A stretch of 39,150 nucleotides of DNA from a bacterium (GCA_016932575.1 JAFGCO010000072.1:1-39150); one strand, 5' to 3'; positions 8,438-18,098 are shown, counted from the stretch's first letter. Translations and numbers: made by a program. Notes: generated by a model from the sequence alone, not told the origin.

Positions 8438-9814
8438 TCAATGATTTTTTATGAAAAATGATTCTGATGTTATTTTATAGGTAGAGAGAGCAATACCAAT
8501 AAATATTGTTTGTGTCACATGAAACGGATTGAATCCATGAAACATAGCTGATAGAATAAAACACACATACATCAGAAAAAAGCCAAGAATCAATAAACCA
8601 TATTGCTGTTCTTCCTGATTTCCTGATTTTAATAATGTTTTATATGATCGAAACAGTAAATAAAGTGTATATCCATTCAAACTCCAGAAAAAAATAACAC
8701 CCAAAATGCCTGTTTCAGCCAGAACCAAGAAAAATAAGTTGTGCGTATGGCCAATCATACTGTAGTTCGAATAATTTCCGATAAGTCTGTCATAGTTATC
8801 AATGCCAATTCCGGTAATCGGTGATTGCCTGAACATCTGCCAGGCCACTTCAATTCGATTGACACGACTTCCTGTTTCAAGGGTCTTTTCAAGGACTTCT
8901 GAATAACGAATACTTATATATTCTTTTTGTGGATTGTATATAAACGCCAGTATTGCCAGTACAACTAAAAAAGGAGAAAATTTTAATATTTGTTTTCTGG
9001 AATATTTAATAAATAAAAACGGTATTAAAGCAATTACTGTTATCGCCCAAGCGCTTCTGCTTTGTGATCCTAGTATTGCAAAAAACAAAAAGAATAGAAG
9101 AATGATATAAAAAATACGATAGAATTTTAATTTTTCTATTAATATAAAGATAACTAATAATGGAAATACAGAAGACAATATATGCGACATTAAATTTATT
9201 GAGCCTGAAAAAAATATGCCACTGGACCGGAAATATCCCTGGGTTCCAGCAGTCAGCAGTTCATAAAATACTGAAATAGATGTGATGCATCCAAGCACAA
9301 TGAAAGCTGTTGCTATTTTTTTTAAATCTTCTTTAGTTTCGATTACCCATGCAAATACAAAAATAATCAAAGTTCTTGAAAAATAAATCAGCGTCGTAAA
9401 AAATGATGAGAACACGCTCTGCGCACGATTCAGAGAAAGCAGACAGGCCCAAAAATAGCCCAGCAGTAGGAAAATAAACTTACGGTCGATAAGTAAAGAC
9501 TCACCTGATATGACACGTCGAACAATTTCAATAGAAAAAATAACCATAAAAAGCAGCTTGTATAAACTGACATATCTGATCACAGTAAAACTGGTCTGCG
9601 CCGGAATTAGCAGAATCAATAAGATCAAACCGACAATTGGTTTATTGATAATATAAACAATAAACAGTAATGAGAAAATCACTGTGATTGTGTATGCGGT
9701 TGTACGAAATGGTATTAAAGTACAACTACATAAAAAAAGTAGCAGAACAATAAAGGATAATGGAACTAGTTTACGGCTTTCAAGACCTGAATGTGTATTC
9801 AGATTATTTAACAT
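8438..9814 (-). CDS. wzy: O-antigen polymerase/ligase-like membrane protein (Wzy)
   Basis: A 458-residue polytopic inner-membrane protein with about ten to twelve hydrophobic helices. The PF04932 (Wzy_C/WaaL) signature is clear: GSQSRSAW near residue 248, the large periplasmic loop with RIEVAWQMFRQSPITGIG, and HTHNLFFLVLAETGILG near residues 345-362 (H-N-x-x-L-x-x-x-A-E-x-G). Together with the Wzx-like flippase three genes upstream this indicates a Wzx/Wzy-dependent pathway. Known: such proteins either polymerise lipid-linked repeat units (Wzy) or ligate finished chains (WaaL); sequence alone rarely separates them. Inference: polymerase, because it sits inside the assembly cluster. It follows the preceding GT gene by 56 bases. 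Confidence 0.83.
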   Translation of the reverse strand: MLNNLNTHSGLESRKLVPLSFIVLLLFLCSCTLIPFRTTAYTITVIFSLLFIVYIINKPIVGLILLILLIPAQTSFTVIRYVSLYKLLFMVIFSIEIVRRVISGESLLIDRKFIFLLLGYFWACLLSLNRAQSVFSSFFTTLIYFSRTLIIFVFAWVIETKEDLKKIATAFIVLGCITSISVFYELLTAGTQGYFRSSGIFFSGSINLMSHILSSVFPLLVIFILIEKLKFYRIFYIILLFFLFFAILGSQSRSAWAITVIALIPFLFIKYSRKQILKFSPFLVVLAILAFIYNPQKEYISIRYSEVLEKTLETGSRVNRIEVAWQMFRQSPITGIGIDNYDRLIGNYSNYSMIGHTHNLFFLVLAETGILGVIFFWSLNGYTLYLLFRSYKTLLKSGNQEEQQYGLLILGFFLMYVCFILSAMFHGFNPFHVTQTIFIGIALSTYKITSESFFIKNH

Positions 9815-9870
9815 TATACAGCGAGATTAAAACATGAAAATGATATTTATTACAGGATAATCCTAATAAT

Positions 9871-11031
9871 TTAATTACGAATGACAGTCTGAAGAAAATG
9901 ATCAGATACTTTTTTTGAATTATATTGTCTGATTGAATTTAAAGCATTTTGAACAATCTGGATGCGGTTTTCTCTGTTTTCAATTAACCGGATGATACCA
10001 TCCTTTAATGATGCAACTGATTTATCTGTGACCGAAAATGAAAGCATGTTTAAGGACACAAATTCCGTGAGATGCGCGTCTTCAGGTGCCAGAACCAGAA
10101 TCGGGACTCCAGACCCCATATACTCAAATGTTTTTGTCGGCAAAGCGGTTTGTGTCTCGATTGGAAACGGAGAATCAAAAGCCATAGGCAGAAACAGAAT
10201 ATCCGCGCTTCGCTGTACATTTAAAACTTCCTGCTTGTCAGTTTTATAATCAACCGTTACATTGTCTCCGGAAATGCCATGTTCTGACAGCCATTTCTTA
10301 TCTGATCGCGTCGTGATTATAAGTCTAATCTTGTATTTTTTTATTTGTTGAATCGCTTCTACCAGCACTGCCAGCGTGTCTACATTCATCAGGGTAACCG
10401 CTCCTGTGAATGCAATGGTAATCTCGTCATTCTTATTAAATTTTCTGACATTGATATTCTTTGATGATACGGCAGAATCCGGAACAATCGAATGTGGAAT
10501 CAAAACCGTTTCAATTTGTGGATATTTTTTTTGATATAACTTCTGTAAACCTTTAGTCAGAACGAACACATGAGTTGCTGATGAAAAGGCGCGCTTTTCA
10601 AACATAACAGCCAGCCAGGCCAGAATCCTGATGCTGCCCACAGCCTCTTCAAACGTATCATGCATATAGAGATAGTATTTCAGTTTGAGCGCACGGCTCA
10701 GAAGATATCCCACAATCAGGTATGCAAAACAGGGATACACGGATAATATACGGTCACATTTTTTCCTGATGCAGAGCCACAGAGAAACTGCGAATATCAC
10801 CGGCATGAAAAGCAGCCGCAATTTATAAGATTCATCGGCACGTCTGGGCAGTTTCATCCGGTATAAAGGCATTTTCCTGTCATCAAAGGAGACATCCTTC
10901 TCAACCGCTTTGGAAGTCTGTGTGATTACATAATAAGAATTTTCGGGAAATTCCAACAGAACATTCCGCATTACAATGGCACTGCCGCTTGGTTTGGGTG
11001 GAAAGGAATGGGTTAATACAAGGATAGACAT
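9871..11031 (-). CDS. Glycosyltransferase family 4-like
   Basis: A 386-residue GT-B protein. THSFPPKPSGSAIVMRNV (residues 7-24) is a typical acceptor-domain start. Hydrophobic stretches near residues 73-85 and 98-112 suggest membrane association. The donor half shows IAFTGAVTLMNVD, ADILFLPMAF and PTKTFEYMGSGVPILVL; the E-x7-E motif is degenerate, in the manner of WbuB-type enzymes. It lies 51 bases after the preceding GT4 gene. Donor unknown. A weak similarity in layout to the 2513..3727 enzyme suggests the two belong to the same GT4 branch, but I cannot align them fully by eye. Confidence 0.82.
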   Translation of the reverse strand: MSILVLTHSFPPKPSGSAIVMRNVLLEFPENSYYVITQTSKAVEKDVSFDDRKMPLYRMKLPRRADESYKLRLLFMPVIFAVSLWLCIRKKCDRILSVYPCFAYLIVGYLLSRALKLKYYLYMHDTFEEAVGSIRILAWLAVMFEKRAFSSATHVFVLTKGLQKLYQKKYPQIETVLIPHSIVPDSAVSSKNINVRKFNKNDEITIAFTGAVTLMNVDTLAVLVEAIQQIKKYKIRLIITTRSDKKWLSEHGISGDNVTVDYKTDKQEVLNVQRSADILFLPMAFDSPFPIETQTALPTKTFEYMGSGVPILVLAPEDAHLTEFVSLNMLSFSVTDKSVASLKDGIIRLIENRENRIQIVQNALNSIRQYNSKKVSDHFLQTVIRN

Positions 11032-11082
11032 CTGAAATATTCAGTATGAAATTTGATTGAAAGGATGTTGGTACAAATGAAT

Positions 11083-12279
11083 TTAGGCCGCTTTTTGATT
11101 GGAAATCTCCTTATAAAGACGCATGATTCTCTCTGCATGTGTCTCAGCTGCAAATTTCTTAATGGATTTTCTTCCGTTCGCCCCCATTGTATTTCGTTTT
11201 TTCCTGTCATTAATCAGTACTGAAGTTTTCTCTTTGAGCGCATCGATATTTCCCGCATCGACGAGAAAACCGTTGAACCCATCAATAACACTGTCTTCCA
11301 GTCCACCAGGCTTAACGCCTACCACAGGTTTTCCGGCTGCCATGGCTTCAATAGCGATTCTGCCAAAGGGTTCATTTTTGGTCGGATGCACAAGAATATC
11401 GATCGACTGCATAATTGTATTGACATCTTTCTGAAAGCCGACAAGAATTATCCGTCCATCCATATTCAAGTCACTGATGAGCTTTTTCAGGTATTCCTGA
11501 TAAGCAGATGCAGGTGTGGTCCACCTTCCGACAATCACAAATTTAACCTTCGAAAGTTCACCACCAAATTTGGATACCATGAAAATAAAATCTTCAATTC
11601 TTTTCCATTCAACAATGCCTGAAACAATCATAGCTACAATAATCGTTTTTTTACTCGCTCTGATTTTTCCTCTGAATTCCCGGCAGCCCTTCTGAGAATC
11701 AAAAAGGCTCAATTCGAGTGGATTTTCAATGATAACTGTCTTTCCAGAATGATTTATGAAATTGTAATGCACAATCGTTGAAATGTTAACAATCCGACAT
11801 GAAAACGCTTCTATGAATCGTGCAGTAAATTTCCAACCAAATTTCATCTTGAACGGACCTTGCTTATAAAATACTTCCCGGATATGCCAGATATGCGGGA
11901 TCTTGACACATTTCGCAGCCACTGCTCCTTGAGGTACCATGGCTGAATTGGTATGTACGATTTGGATTTTCCATAATTTGATCAGTCGGTATATTTGGAA
12001 AATGGGGATCAGACAGAAACATGAACGCAACAATTGGGTAAACTCATATATCTGACATCTTAATGTATTCTTTCTCTTTTTATCCCACCAGGGCAGCCTG
12101 GCATGTTCATATCGGACATTCAGTTTTTCTAGTTCAGTCTCAAGCTCATAATTCGATCCATAAGGTAGTATTGCAAAAATGTTATATCGATTTCGGTCTA
12201 TATTCTTCATTAACGTTAAAAGGCTGATCGCAGCGCCGCCCAGCGCATTGCAATGAATGATGTATAAAACATTTTTCAT
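11083..12279 (-). CDS. Glycosyltransferase family 4
   Basis: A 398-residue GT4 enzyme. IIHCNALGGAAISLLTLM (residues 7-24) is the glycine-rich acceptor-side loop. A hydrophobic segment near 85-105 may anchor it at the membrane. The donor domain has VSGIVEWKRIED, KFVIVGRWT, PTKNEPFGRIAIEAMAAG with intact E-x7-E, and GGLEDSVIDGFNGFLVD. It starts ten bases after the GT9 gene stop. Known: the PFGR-x-x-IEAMA form is common in mannosyl- or rhamnosyl-transferring GT4 enzymes, but this is not diagnostic. Inference: it adds one sugar to the repeat unit. Confidence 0.87.
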   Translation of the reverse strand: MKNVLYIIHCNALGGAAISLLTLMKNIDRNRYNIFAILPYGSNYELETELEKLNVRYEHARLPWWDKKRKNTLRCQIYEFTQLLRSCFCLIPIFQIYRLIKLWKIQIVHTNSAMVPQGAVAAKCVKIPHIWHIREVFYKQGPFKMKFGWKFTARFIEAFSCRIVNISTIVHYNFINHSGKTVIIENPLELSLFDSQKGCREFRGKIRASKKTIIVAMIVSGIVEWKRIEDFIFMVSKFGGELSKVKFVIVGRWTTPASAYQEYLKKLISDLNMDGRIILVGFQKDVNTIMQSIDILVHPTKNEPFGRIAIEAMAAGKPVVGVKPGGLEDSVIDGFNGFLVDAGNIDALKEKTSVLINDRKKRNTMGANGRKSIKKFAAETHAERIMRLYKEISNQKAA

Positions 12280-12289
12280 AATCTATCAG

Positions 12290-13351
12290 TCAACCCTTAT
12301 GAAAAATCTTTTTTCTCAGAATATAATATCTTGCAAGAAAATTATTGAATTTACGCCTCAGCCTGCTGATTAAGATAATTTGACTGATTCTATCATTCAG
12401 TAAATAATGTTTCCCTTTTATAAAAATACGTGTTTTATGTGGCTGAGTGTTCTTCATCGAATTGACTGCATCTAAAACCTGGTCCACCTGAATCTGCTGC
12501 ATACATTGATTGTTATCGCATAAGTTGAACAGATATGAATACTGACAAGGACTGCAGTAGCGGTTTGAATACATCAAAATAGATCCATTTCCATTTTTAA
12601 TCCAGGGATGGTTCTTTTGTATCAGCGTGGGACCAAACAATGCGATCACCGGTGTACCTGCAGCAGTCGCAATATGCATTGGTCCACTGTCTGTGGATAT
12701 AAGTACCTTAAAATTCTTAACCAACCTGGCCGTTTTGGGAATATCATAACGTGAGCAGACATTGACACATTGAGATCCAGAAGCAATCTCTTCAGCATGT
12801 TTTTCATCATCCTTGCCTCCTATTAGTACCACCTGATCGTATCCAATTTTTTTAATCAATTCAATCCATTTCTCGGTTGTCCATCGCTTTTTAAAATAAA
12901 CCGGTTGATTTGAAGAGCCAATGTGAATACCGATCTTATCATTAAACCGATTCAATTCAGAATCGTTTTCAGACATATTAATATACAGAGGAGGAATCCC
13001 ACCCTGAAAACCCAGTGAGTAAGCCATTGCCATATTTGCCTGGACTTCATGCATTATGAAAAAATTCTTCTTAGATCGAATCACAGGTCTGGGTGATTGT
13101 CTGCAAATCTGCCTTGTATTTCTGTCTGAAGGTTCTGCAGCGATAGCAATATCATAATCTGATGCATTAAAAGATTCGTGATAAGTATATATCTTATGAA
13201 CAATCGGCCAGCTGCCGATTACATCGAAATTGGAAGATTTTATCAATAAATCGATTTTACCTTCTGGATACCGCTCATGGATAGCCTGGATTAACGGAGT
13301 CATTAAAACAGTATTTCCAATACCACTATTGGCTACGATTAAAATGTTCAT
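12290..13351 (-). CDS. Glycosyltransferase family 9 (heptosyltransferase-like)
   Basis: A 353-residue GT9 protein. The N-terminus NSGIGNTVLMTPLIQAI is the family's conserved G-x-G-D/N-x-v-l-x-t-P loop; the C-terminal ADP-sugar site appears as IGIHIGSSNQ, VVLIGGKDDEKH, and STDSGPMHIATAAGTPVIALFG (residues about 214-235, the D-S-G-x-x-H motif). A cysteine cluster (CSPCQY, CDNNQC) follows at about 268-286, as in several WaaC/WaaF-like proteins. The gene overlaps the flippase end by 26 bases. Known: GT9 enzymes transfer heptose from ADP-heptose in lipopolysaccharide core, and in O-antigen clusters some use other donors. No ADP-heptose biosynthesis genes are in the window. Confidence 0.86.
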   Translation of the reverse strand: MNILIVANSGIGNTVLMTPLIQAIHERYPEGKIDLLIKSSNFDVIGSWPIVHKIYTYHESFNASDYDIAIAAEPSDRNTRQICRQSPRPVIRSKKNFFIMHEVQANMAMAYSLGFQGGIPPLYINMSENDSELNRFNDKIGIHIGSSNQPVYFKKRWTTEKWIELIKKIGYDQVVLIGGKDDEKHAEEIASGSQCVNVCSRYDIPKTARLVKNFKVLISTDSGPMHIATAAGTPVIALFGPTLIQKNHPWIKNGNGSILMYSNRYCSPCQYSYLFNLCDNNQCMQQIQVDQVLDAVNSMKNTQPHKTRIFIKGKHYLLNDRISQIILISRLRRKFNNFLARYYILRKKIFHKG

Positions 13352-14840
13352 AAGAGGAGTTATTACCCATAAGTATGTGTTTCATCTGCTTATATTGAGT
13401 TTTCATAATCAAGATTTCATTATGATTGAAAAATCGAGTTACCAGAAGCATAAGAGGAAATAATATCAAGATAAGGAACGATTTAACGAATATGACTGTT
13501 ACTTCATTCAACAAAACTAATTTTTGTATTGAGTTCAATACAAAAGGTATTACGATAAAAGGAAGTATAACTCTAAGAATCCGGCCATATTCATATTGAA
13601 TCGGTAACAATTTATAGTTAATGAAAAAGCGAATGGCAATTAAAACAGTATATGCAGACAATGTGGAAAAAGCGGCTCCCATAATCCCCCATTTAGGTAT
13701 GCATAAATAATTCAGTATTAAATTGACAATGGCCGAAAATCCTATAATAAAAGGTGCAAAATAGGTTTTTCGTCTGATCGGCATACCTACATTAATAATA
13801 CTGTCGACTCCCATAAGAACAAATGTTAGGCTGATCACCCCGATTACACGGGCTGATTGAATATATTCAGGTGTAGAGATTATTTGAATGATCTCATACG
13901 AATTGGCCGAAAGAAGTGTCACAATAAACAGTGAAATCAACAAATAATAAGTTAATGAACGACTGTAAAACTGTCTACAATTTTCTTTGTTTTGAATGGA
14001 AAACATGATTGGCGGCCAGGCCAGTTTGAGAGGTTGTATTAATACCAAATTAATAAAAGAACCAATCTGAAAACCTAAGGCATAAAAACCGACCTCTGCG
14101 ATGGAACATTGTTCCTTCAGAAAAAAGCGATTTGCCATGCTCAATACCAATAAAGAGATACTAGCAGGTACCAGCGGAAGCCCGAATTTCAACAAACGGC
14201 TGAACTCATATAATGAAAATTCAAAATAAATATCTTTGAAAATTAAGACAAAGGAAACGACCACAGAAATAACAGAAGTAATCAGGATGCTGTACAATAT
14301 ACCTTCCAATCCCAGTTTTAAAACAATAACAAATAAAATATTTAACGCAATCTCAAAAATAAAAAAAACAAATGAAAGCAGTGAATAGGTTTTAACTTTC
14401 TGCTTTGCTCTGAAAATGGCGAATGGAATTAATTTTAATATGCCAAAGAAGGATGAGAATAACAGTAGTCTGAAATGATACATATACTTAATTGAGTTAA
14501 AGATAAGTTTTGAAAAAAATCCTGAGAACAGGTAGAGAAAACCGATAAAAGCAACATCAAAGATCAGGATGGTCCATAAAGCTGTATTGACCACCTTTCT
14601 TCTTTCTTTTTCTGTTTCATAATCATAGTAGGATTTAAACAGAGCGGTTGAAAAACCGAGATTGCCAATGAGAATGATAAATGAGGAAGTGACTGTAATC
14701 AAACCTAAAATGCCGTATATTTCTGGAGTCAGCCGTCTTGTATAAATAGGAATCAGTACAACAGTGACTACTCTTGAAAGAACGCCGGCCAGTCCGTAGG
14801 TTAATATATGTTTTGCTGCTTTTTTAAATTGATTAAATAT
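13326..14840 (-). CDS. wzx: Wzx-type polysaccharide flippase, probable ATA start
   Basis: About 504 residues with some twelve to fourteen hydrophobic helices, matching the MATE/MVF-like oligosaccharide flippase family in length and pattern (RLLKFGLPLVPAS near the middle, a second-half glycine-rich repeat). The first canonical in-frame start is a TTG at 14702, but the conserved family N-terminus continues upstream in frame: amphipathic start, then ILTYGLAGVLSRV and LIPIYTRRLTPEIYG. Starting at the ATA of 14840 gives MFNQFKKAAKHILTYGL, a textbook Wzx start, with GGGAG eight bases before it. The nearby ATG at 14847 is out of frame and hits a stop after four codons. Role: moves lipid-linked repeat units across the inner membrane. 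Confidence 0.83.
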   Translation of the reverse strand: MFNQFKKAAKHILTYGLAGVLSRVVTVVLIPIYTRRLTPEIYGILGLITVTSSFIILIGNLGFSTALFKSYYDYETEKERRKVVNTALWTILIFDVAFIGFLYLFSGFFSKLIFNSIKYMYHFRLLLFSSFFGILKLIPFAIFRAKQKVKTYSLLSFVFFIFEIALNILFVIVLKLGLEGILYSILITSVISVVVSFVLIFKDIYFEFSLYEFSRLLKFGLPLVPASISLLVLSMANRFFLKEQCSIAEVGFYALGFQIGSFINLVLIQPLKLAWPPIMFSIQNKENCRQFYSRSLTYYLLISLFIVTLLSANSYEIIQIISTPEYIQSARVIGVISLTFVLMGVDSIINVGMPIRRKTYFAPFIIGFSAIVNLILNYLCIPKWGIMGAAFSTLSAYTVLIAIRFFINYKLLPIQYEYGRILRVILPFIVIPFVLNSIQKLVLLNEVTVIFVKSFLILILFPLMLLVTRFFNHNEILIMKTQYKQMKHILMGNNSSYEHFNRSQ

Positions 14841-14853
14841 AAACCATTCTCCC
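14838..14853 (-). promoter_or_regulatory. Ribosome binding site and probable ATA start of wzx
   Basis: On the minus strand GGGAG (14849..14853) is followed after eight bases by ATA (14838..14840), in frame with the conserved flippase N-terminus. No ATG, GTG or TTG occurs in that frame between the TAG at 14856..14858 and the TTG at 14702. Either AUA initiates here or a point change has damaged the original ATG. Confidence 0.5.
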
Positions 14854-14871
14854 GACTACATTCACTTGGTT

Positions 14872-16515
14872 CTATAGATACCCTAGGGCTTTTAATCTTT
14901 CTTCAACAATTTTTTCATCTTCAGATCTTTTTGAGCTCACTAATGCATCTTTTTTTGATAATCCTTTACGATGCTCGATATGATTTCTTTTTTGTTTATT
15001 ATAGAATTCTTTAAAAAAAGATAGATGAATTTTACCATCCATATCCTTTGTTAAGGGAACACCTAATGCATATAATATATTGGATGCCACATCCATAATA
15101 TCCATATCATTTGACTCATTATTCCGTTTGATAATATTTCCCCAGCCGATAAAAATACCGTCATACTGATGATCACCTGTATTCAATTTGTTTGTTAGCG
15201 ATATACTGTAGGGATTTTTTCTTTTATGTAATAGGCTAATATCGTGATTGATGATCGTCACAATATCAGGAATATTTTCTGTTTGTTCACCCCAATACAA
15301 TCTTTCTCTTTGGTCGATTTGATTAAATACCGACTTGCCTGTCGCATATTCCTGGCTTTTCAATCGATTGATGATATCCTCAATAATTTTTTCTTTATTA
15401 TTAGAAACAATACGTATCCCTGATTCCTGCGTATAAAAAGCTCTGGTTCTTGACCAGTCAATATGATGATGCAATGCAGAAATTGAATTTTCAATATCCA
15501 ACATTTTTTTCTGATTATTCATATTGATATCAGAATCATGATCTGATAATGATTTTCTCACTCGATATTTGTTATTTATTCTTTGTAACAATTGGAGAAT
15601 ATTCTGTGGAACATGGATTTTTAACCACCTCTTCAACTCGTTTTCATTATAATATAAATAGCCATGATCATACAACCATTTCTGTATATTAAATGATTGA
15701 TAGCAAGGACCAAAGCCATGATCTGAAACAATAAACACATTTGTTGTTTTCTTATCTATTTTATCCAATAAACGACCAAGAATAATATCAAGCCTTTCAT
15801 AGAGACGATAAATCGGATTCCCATATTTTTTTAAAAATTCACTATGTCTTGGATGATTTTCATCAATACAGGCCCAGAACCTGTGCTGAATACGGTCTGA
15901 TTCTGTAAATACAGCAAAGAATAAATCCCACTCCCGTTTTTCAATGACATCTAGAAAAAATTTTTCCCGGATTTCAATTGATTCAAAGGATTCATTCAGC
16001 CATTGATTCAAATCCTCTTCAAGTAAATTGATTTCAAATTTGTAATCTGGATATTTCTCTATCAATTCATATTTGAATTCTTTTGGATAAGTACAGTATT
16101 CATCAAAGTACGGAGTGAGTATGCTTGTAACCAGTAGGCCGTTCACTGGTTTTGCCGGGTAAGTGACTGGTACATTCAGGACAATGGATTTTTTTTGATA
16201 TTCACCCATGATCTCCCAAACCGGTTTCGCCTTGATATCATCAGCGTTAGCGATTCTGTATTTGCTGTTTTGATTCTTTTCATCCTTAATGAGAAACGAA
16301 TAGATGCCATGTTTTCCGGGATTGACGCCGGTTGTACAGGTGACCCATGCCGGCCAGCTGTTCGGGAAATGGGTGGATTGTAAATTGGCCCTGACACCCT
16401 CCCGAATTAGTCTTGCAAAATTAGGCAGCTTATCCCTGGAAATCAGAGAATCGATCACACTGAATGTGGCGCCGTCTATTCCAATGACCAGAATTTTGTT
16501 ATCATTTTTATTCAA
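14872..16515 (-). CDS. Alkaline-phosphatase-superfamily phosphodiesterase-like protein
   Basis: About 547 residues, type I phosphodiesterase/nucleotide pyrophosphatase branch (PF01663-like). Metal ligand D14 is in VIGIDGATF; the nucleophile is most likely S53 in PNSWPAW, followed by TTGVNPGKHGIYSF; SDHGFGP about residue 268 gives further metal ligands. No signal peptide or membrane helix is evident, so it may be cytoplasmic. I use TTG 16515 as start because AGGAGG lies ten bases before it; a longer frame from ATG 16638 would run over 100 bases into the upstream gene and add unrelated residues. The C-terminus ends RLKALGYL, the tail also seen in both neighbouring sulfatase-like genes. Known: related proteins are widespread and mostly uncharacterised. 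Inference: phospho- or sulfo-ester chemistry on a polysaccharide intermediate. Confidence 0.82.
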   Translation of the reverse strand: MNKNDNKILVIGIDGATFSVIDSLISRDKLPNFARLIREGVRANLQSTHFPNSWPAWVTCTTGVNPGKHGIYSFLIKDEKNQNSKYRIANADDIKAKPVWEIMGEYQKKSIVLNVPVTYPAKPVNGLLVTSILTPYFDEYCTYPKEFKYELIEKYPDYKFEINLLEEDLNQWLNESFESIEIREKFFLDVIEKREWDLFFAVFTESDRIQHRFWACIDENHPRHSEFLKKYGNPIYRLYERLDIILGRLLDKIDKKTTNVFIVSDHGFGPCYQSFNIQKWLYDHGYLYYNENELKRWLKIHVPQNILQLLQRINNKYRVRKSLSDHDSDINMNNQKKMLDIENSISALHHHIDWSRTRAFYTQESGIRIVSNNKEKIIEDIINRLKSQEYATGKSVFNQIDQRERLYWGEQTENIPDIVTIINHDISLLHKRKNPYSISLTNKLNTGDHQYDGIFIGWGNIIKRNNESNDMDIMDVASNILYALGVPLTKDMDGKIHLSFFKEFYNKQKRNHIEHRKGLSKKDALVSSKRSEDEKIVEERLKALGYL

Positions 16516-16531
16516 AGGGCTGCTGCCTCCT
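16513..16531 (-). promoter_or_regulatory. Strong ribosome binding site deciding a TTG start
   Basis: Perfect AGGAGG on the minus strand at 16526..16531, overlapping the upstream FG-GAP gene's TAG stop, followed after ten bases by TTG (16513..16515). This fixes the start of the phosphodiesterase-like gene. Confidence 0.7.
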
Positions 16532-18098
16532 ATCGCAACAGGAATATTTTCTTGTAATGTATTTTTTTGGTTGTGCGTACAACTAGGAAATAGAGACCGC
16601 TTGAATACATTCCTGCTGTATCGTCGAAACGGTTCCATTCAAGATAATGGGTATTATTTACATTTACCAGATGGTTCAGTTGCTGAATTTCCTGACCTCT
16701 TATATTTAAAATTGAAATTGTTAAATCAGAATTGTCTTCGGTTTCAATATAGATTTTTAAAGATTCATTAAAAGGATTGGGCAATATTTCAATTTTAATT
16801 TCATTTGACGCATTTTCATCAAATTTTAATACTGAAGTATTGATCCTGGTATTCTCTAACAGCCGGTCTTTCTCTTTTCCAACAGCTACATATAAATCCA
16901 GATCTTCATCACCATCCAAATCTGCCAGTTCAGCGGATTGCGGATTGGACCAGGAATCCATACTTTGAAATACATCAGATGCTATATTTTGAAAGGAATT
17001 ATTGCCTAGATTTTCTAGTACCAGGCTGTGATTCTGATTTTCGACCAGGCCTGTAATGAATAAATCGACATCCCCATCCACATCCAGATCACCTGCATTG
17101 ATATCACGGAAATGCGGCGATACGAAAGATTTCTGATCCAGTAACAGGCATGCCGATGTCTTATCAGCAAAGAATCCTGAACCGTCATTTTCCAAAAAAT
17201 AAACAGCATTGGGTGTTAATTTTTCACCGCAGGTCACTGCATCTAGATCTGAATCTCCATCCAGATCGATTAAACATACACCATGTGTGTGATTGGGGAT
17301 TGCAGGCAGCCGATTCTCTGTTTCATCGGTGAATACAGCCTGCCCGTTATTGATCCACAACTGATCCTGCATACCGCTCACATTCCCTAAAAGAATATCG
17401 ATATCTCCGTCATTTTCAATGTCACCGAAATCCGCGTTCCTGCAGTTCCGGTTGTTGGTATTGGACGGCAGCCGCTGTTCAGTCTCATCACTGAATTGTC
17501 CCGTACCGTCATTAATCCATAAACGATTCTTCTGAGTATAATTGTTGCAGACAAAAATATCCAAATCATTATCCTGATCGATATCAACCAGATCGATGTC
17601 GAATGTGGCATCTTCAAATGGACGAGAATACATCCTATTATTTGCATCCTCCTTAAAATGACCAGCTCCATCGTTTATATAGATATGGTTTGGAGCCTTT
17701 CCATCATTCACAGATTCATTGTTTGCATTATTGCCGCAGACAATATCCATATCGCCGTCTTTGTCAATATCACCCACATCAATAGTGAATGTCAATGTGG
17801 TGTCGCCCTCATTGAATATATCCAATTGATATTGATCGGAATATGGATCTTTGAGCCAGATTCTATCCGGTTGGCCCTTCCAGATCCCTTCGCCAAGATA
17901 TATGGCATTTGAAGCAATGACAATATCAAGCAAACCATCACCATTCACATCTGCGATCTTCACACTTTTTTCAATACCCTTATAATTATCTGAAGAAAAA
18001 ACTGAATCAGTGATATCACTATATTCCAATTGTCCAAATATCACATTAAAATAACAGATAAACATCAAACTGAATATAAACAAAGTCATTGATCGCAT
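16530..18098 (-). CDS. Secreted FG-GAP/VCBS propeller protein with C-terminal sorting domain
   Basis: A 522-residue exported protein. Residues 1-22 form a signal peptide ending VIFGQ. Seven DxDxDGxxD-type calcium-binding repeats follow (first at D50, DVNGDGLLD; later DIDKDGDMD, DIDQDNDLD, DIENDGDID, DLDGDSDLD, DLDVDGDVD, DLDGDEDLD), consistent with a seven-bladed FG-GAP beta-propeller. Residues about 437-522 are a FlgD-like or Por-type C-terminal domain: LPNPFN at its start, SSGLYFLVV and KKIFLLR at its end, the pattern of type IX secretion sorting tails. It sits between sulfatase-like genes and its stop overlaps the next gene's ribosome binding site. Inference: a surface protein co-expressed with the polysaccharide, perhaps binding it. 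No catalytic residues are recognised. Confidence 0.85.
   Translation of the reverse strand: MRSMTLFIFSLMFICYFNVIFGQLEYSDITDSVFSSDNYKGIEKSVKIADVNGDGLLDIVIASNAIYLGEGIWKGQPDRIWLKDPYSDQYQLDIFNEGDTTLTFTIDVGDIDKDGDMDIVCGNNANNESVNDGKAPNHIYINDGAGHFKEDANNRMYSRPFEDATFDIDLVDIDQDNDLDIFVCNNYTQKNRLWINDGTGQFSDETEQRLPSNTNNRNCRNADFGDIENDGDIDILLGNVSGMQDQLWINNGQAVFTDETENRLPAIPNHTHGVCLIDLDGDSDLDAVTCGEKLTPNAVYFLENDGSGFFADKTSACLLLDQKSFVSPHFRDINAGDLDVDGDVDLFITGLVENQNHSLVLENLGNNSFQNIASDVFQSMDSWSNPQSAELADLDGDEDLDLYVAVGKEKDRLLENTRINTSVLKFDENASNEIKIEILPNPFNESLKIYIETEDNSDLTISILNIRGQEIQQLNHLVNVNNTHYLEWNRFDDTAGMYSSGLYFLVVRTTKKIHYKKIFLLR

Noticed and set aside
11013-11210. A 65-residue minus-strand open frame between two GT4 genes
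   Set aside because: It overlaps the end of the GT4 gene at 11083 in another frame and shows no family similarity.
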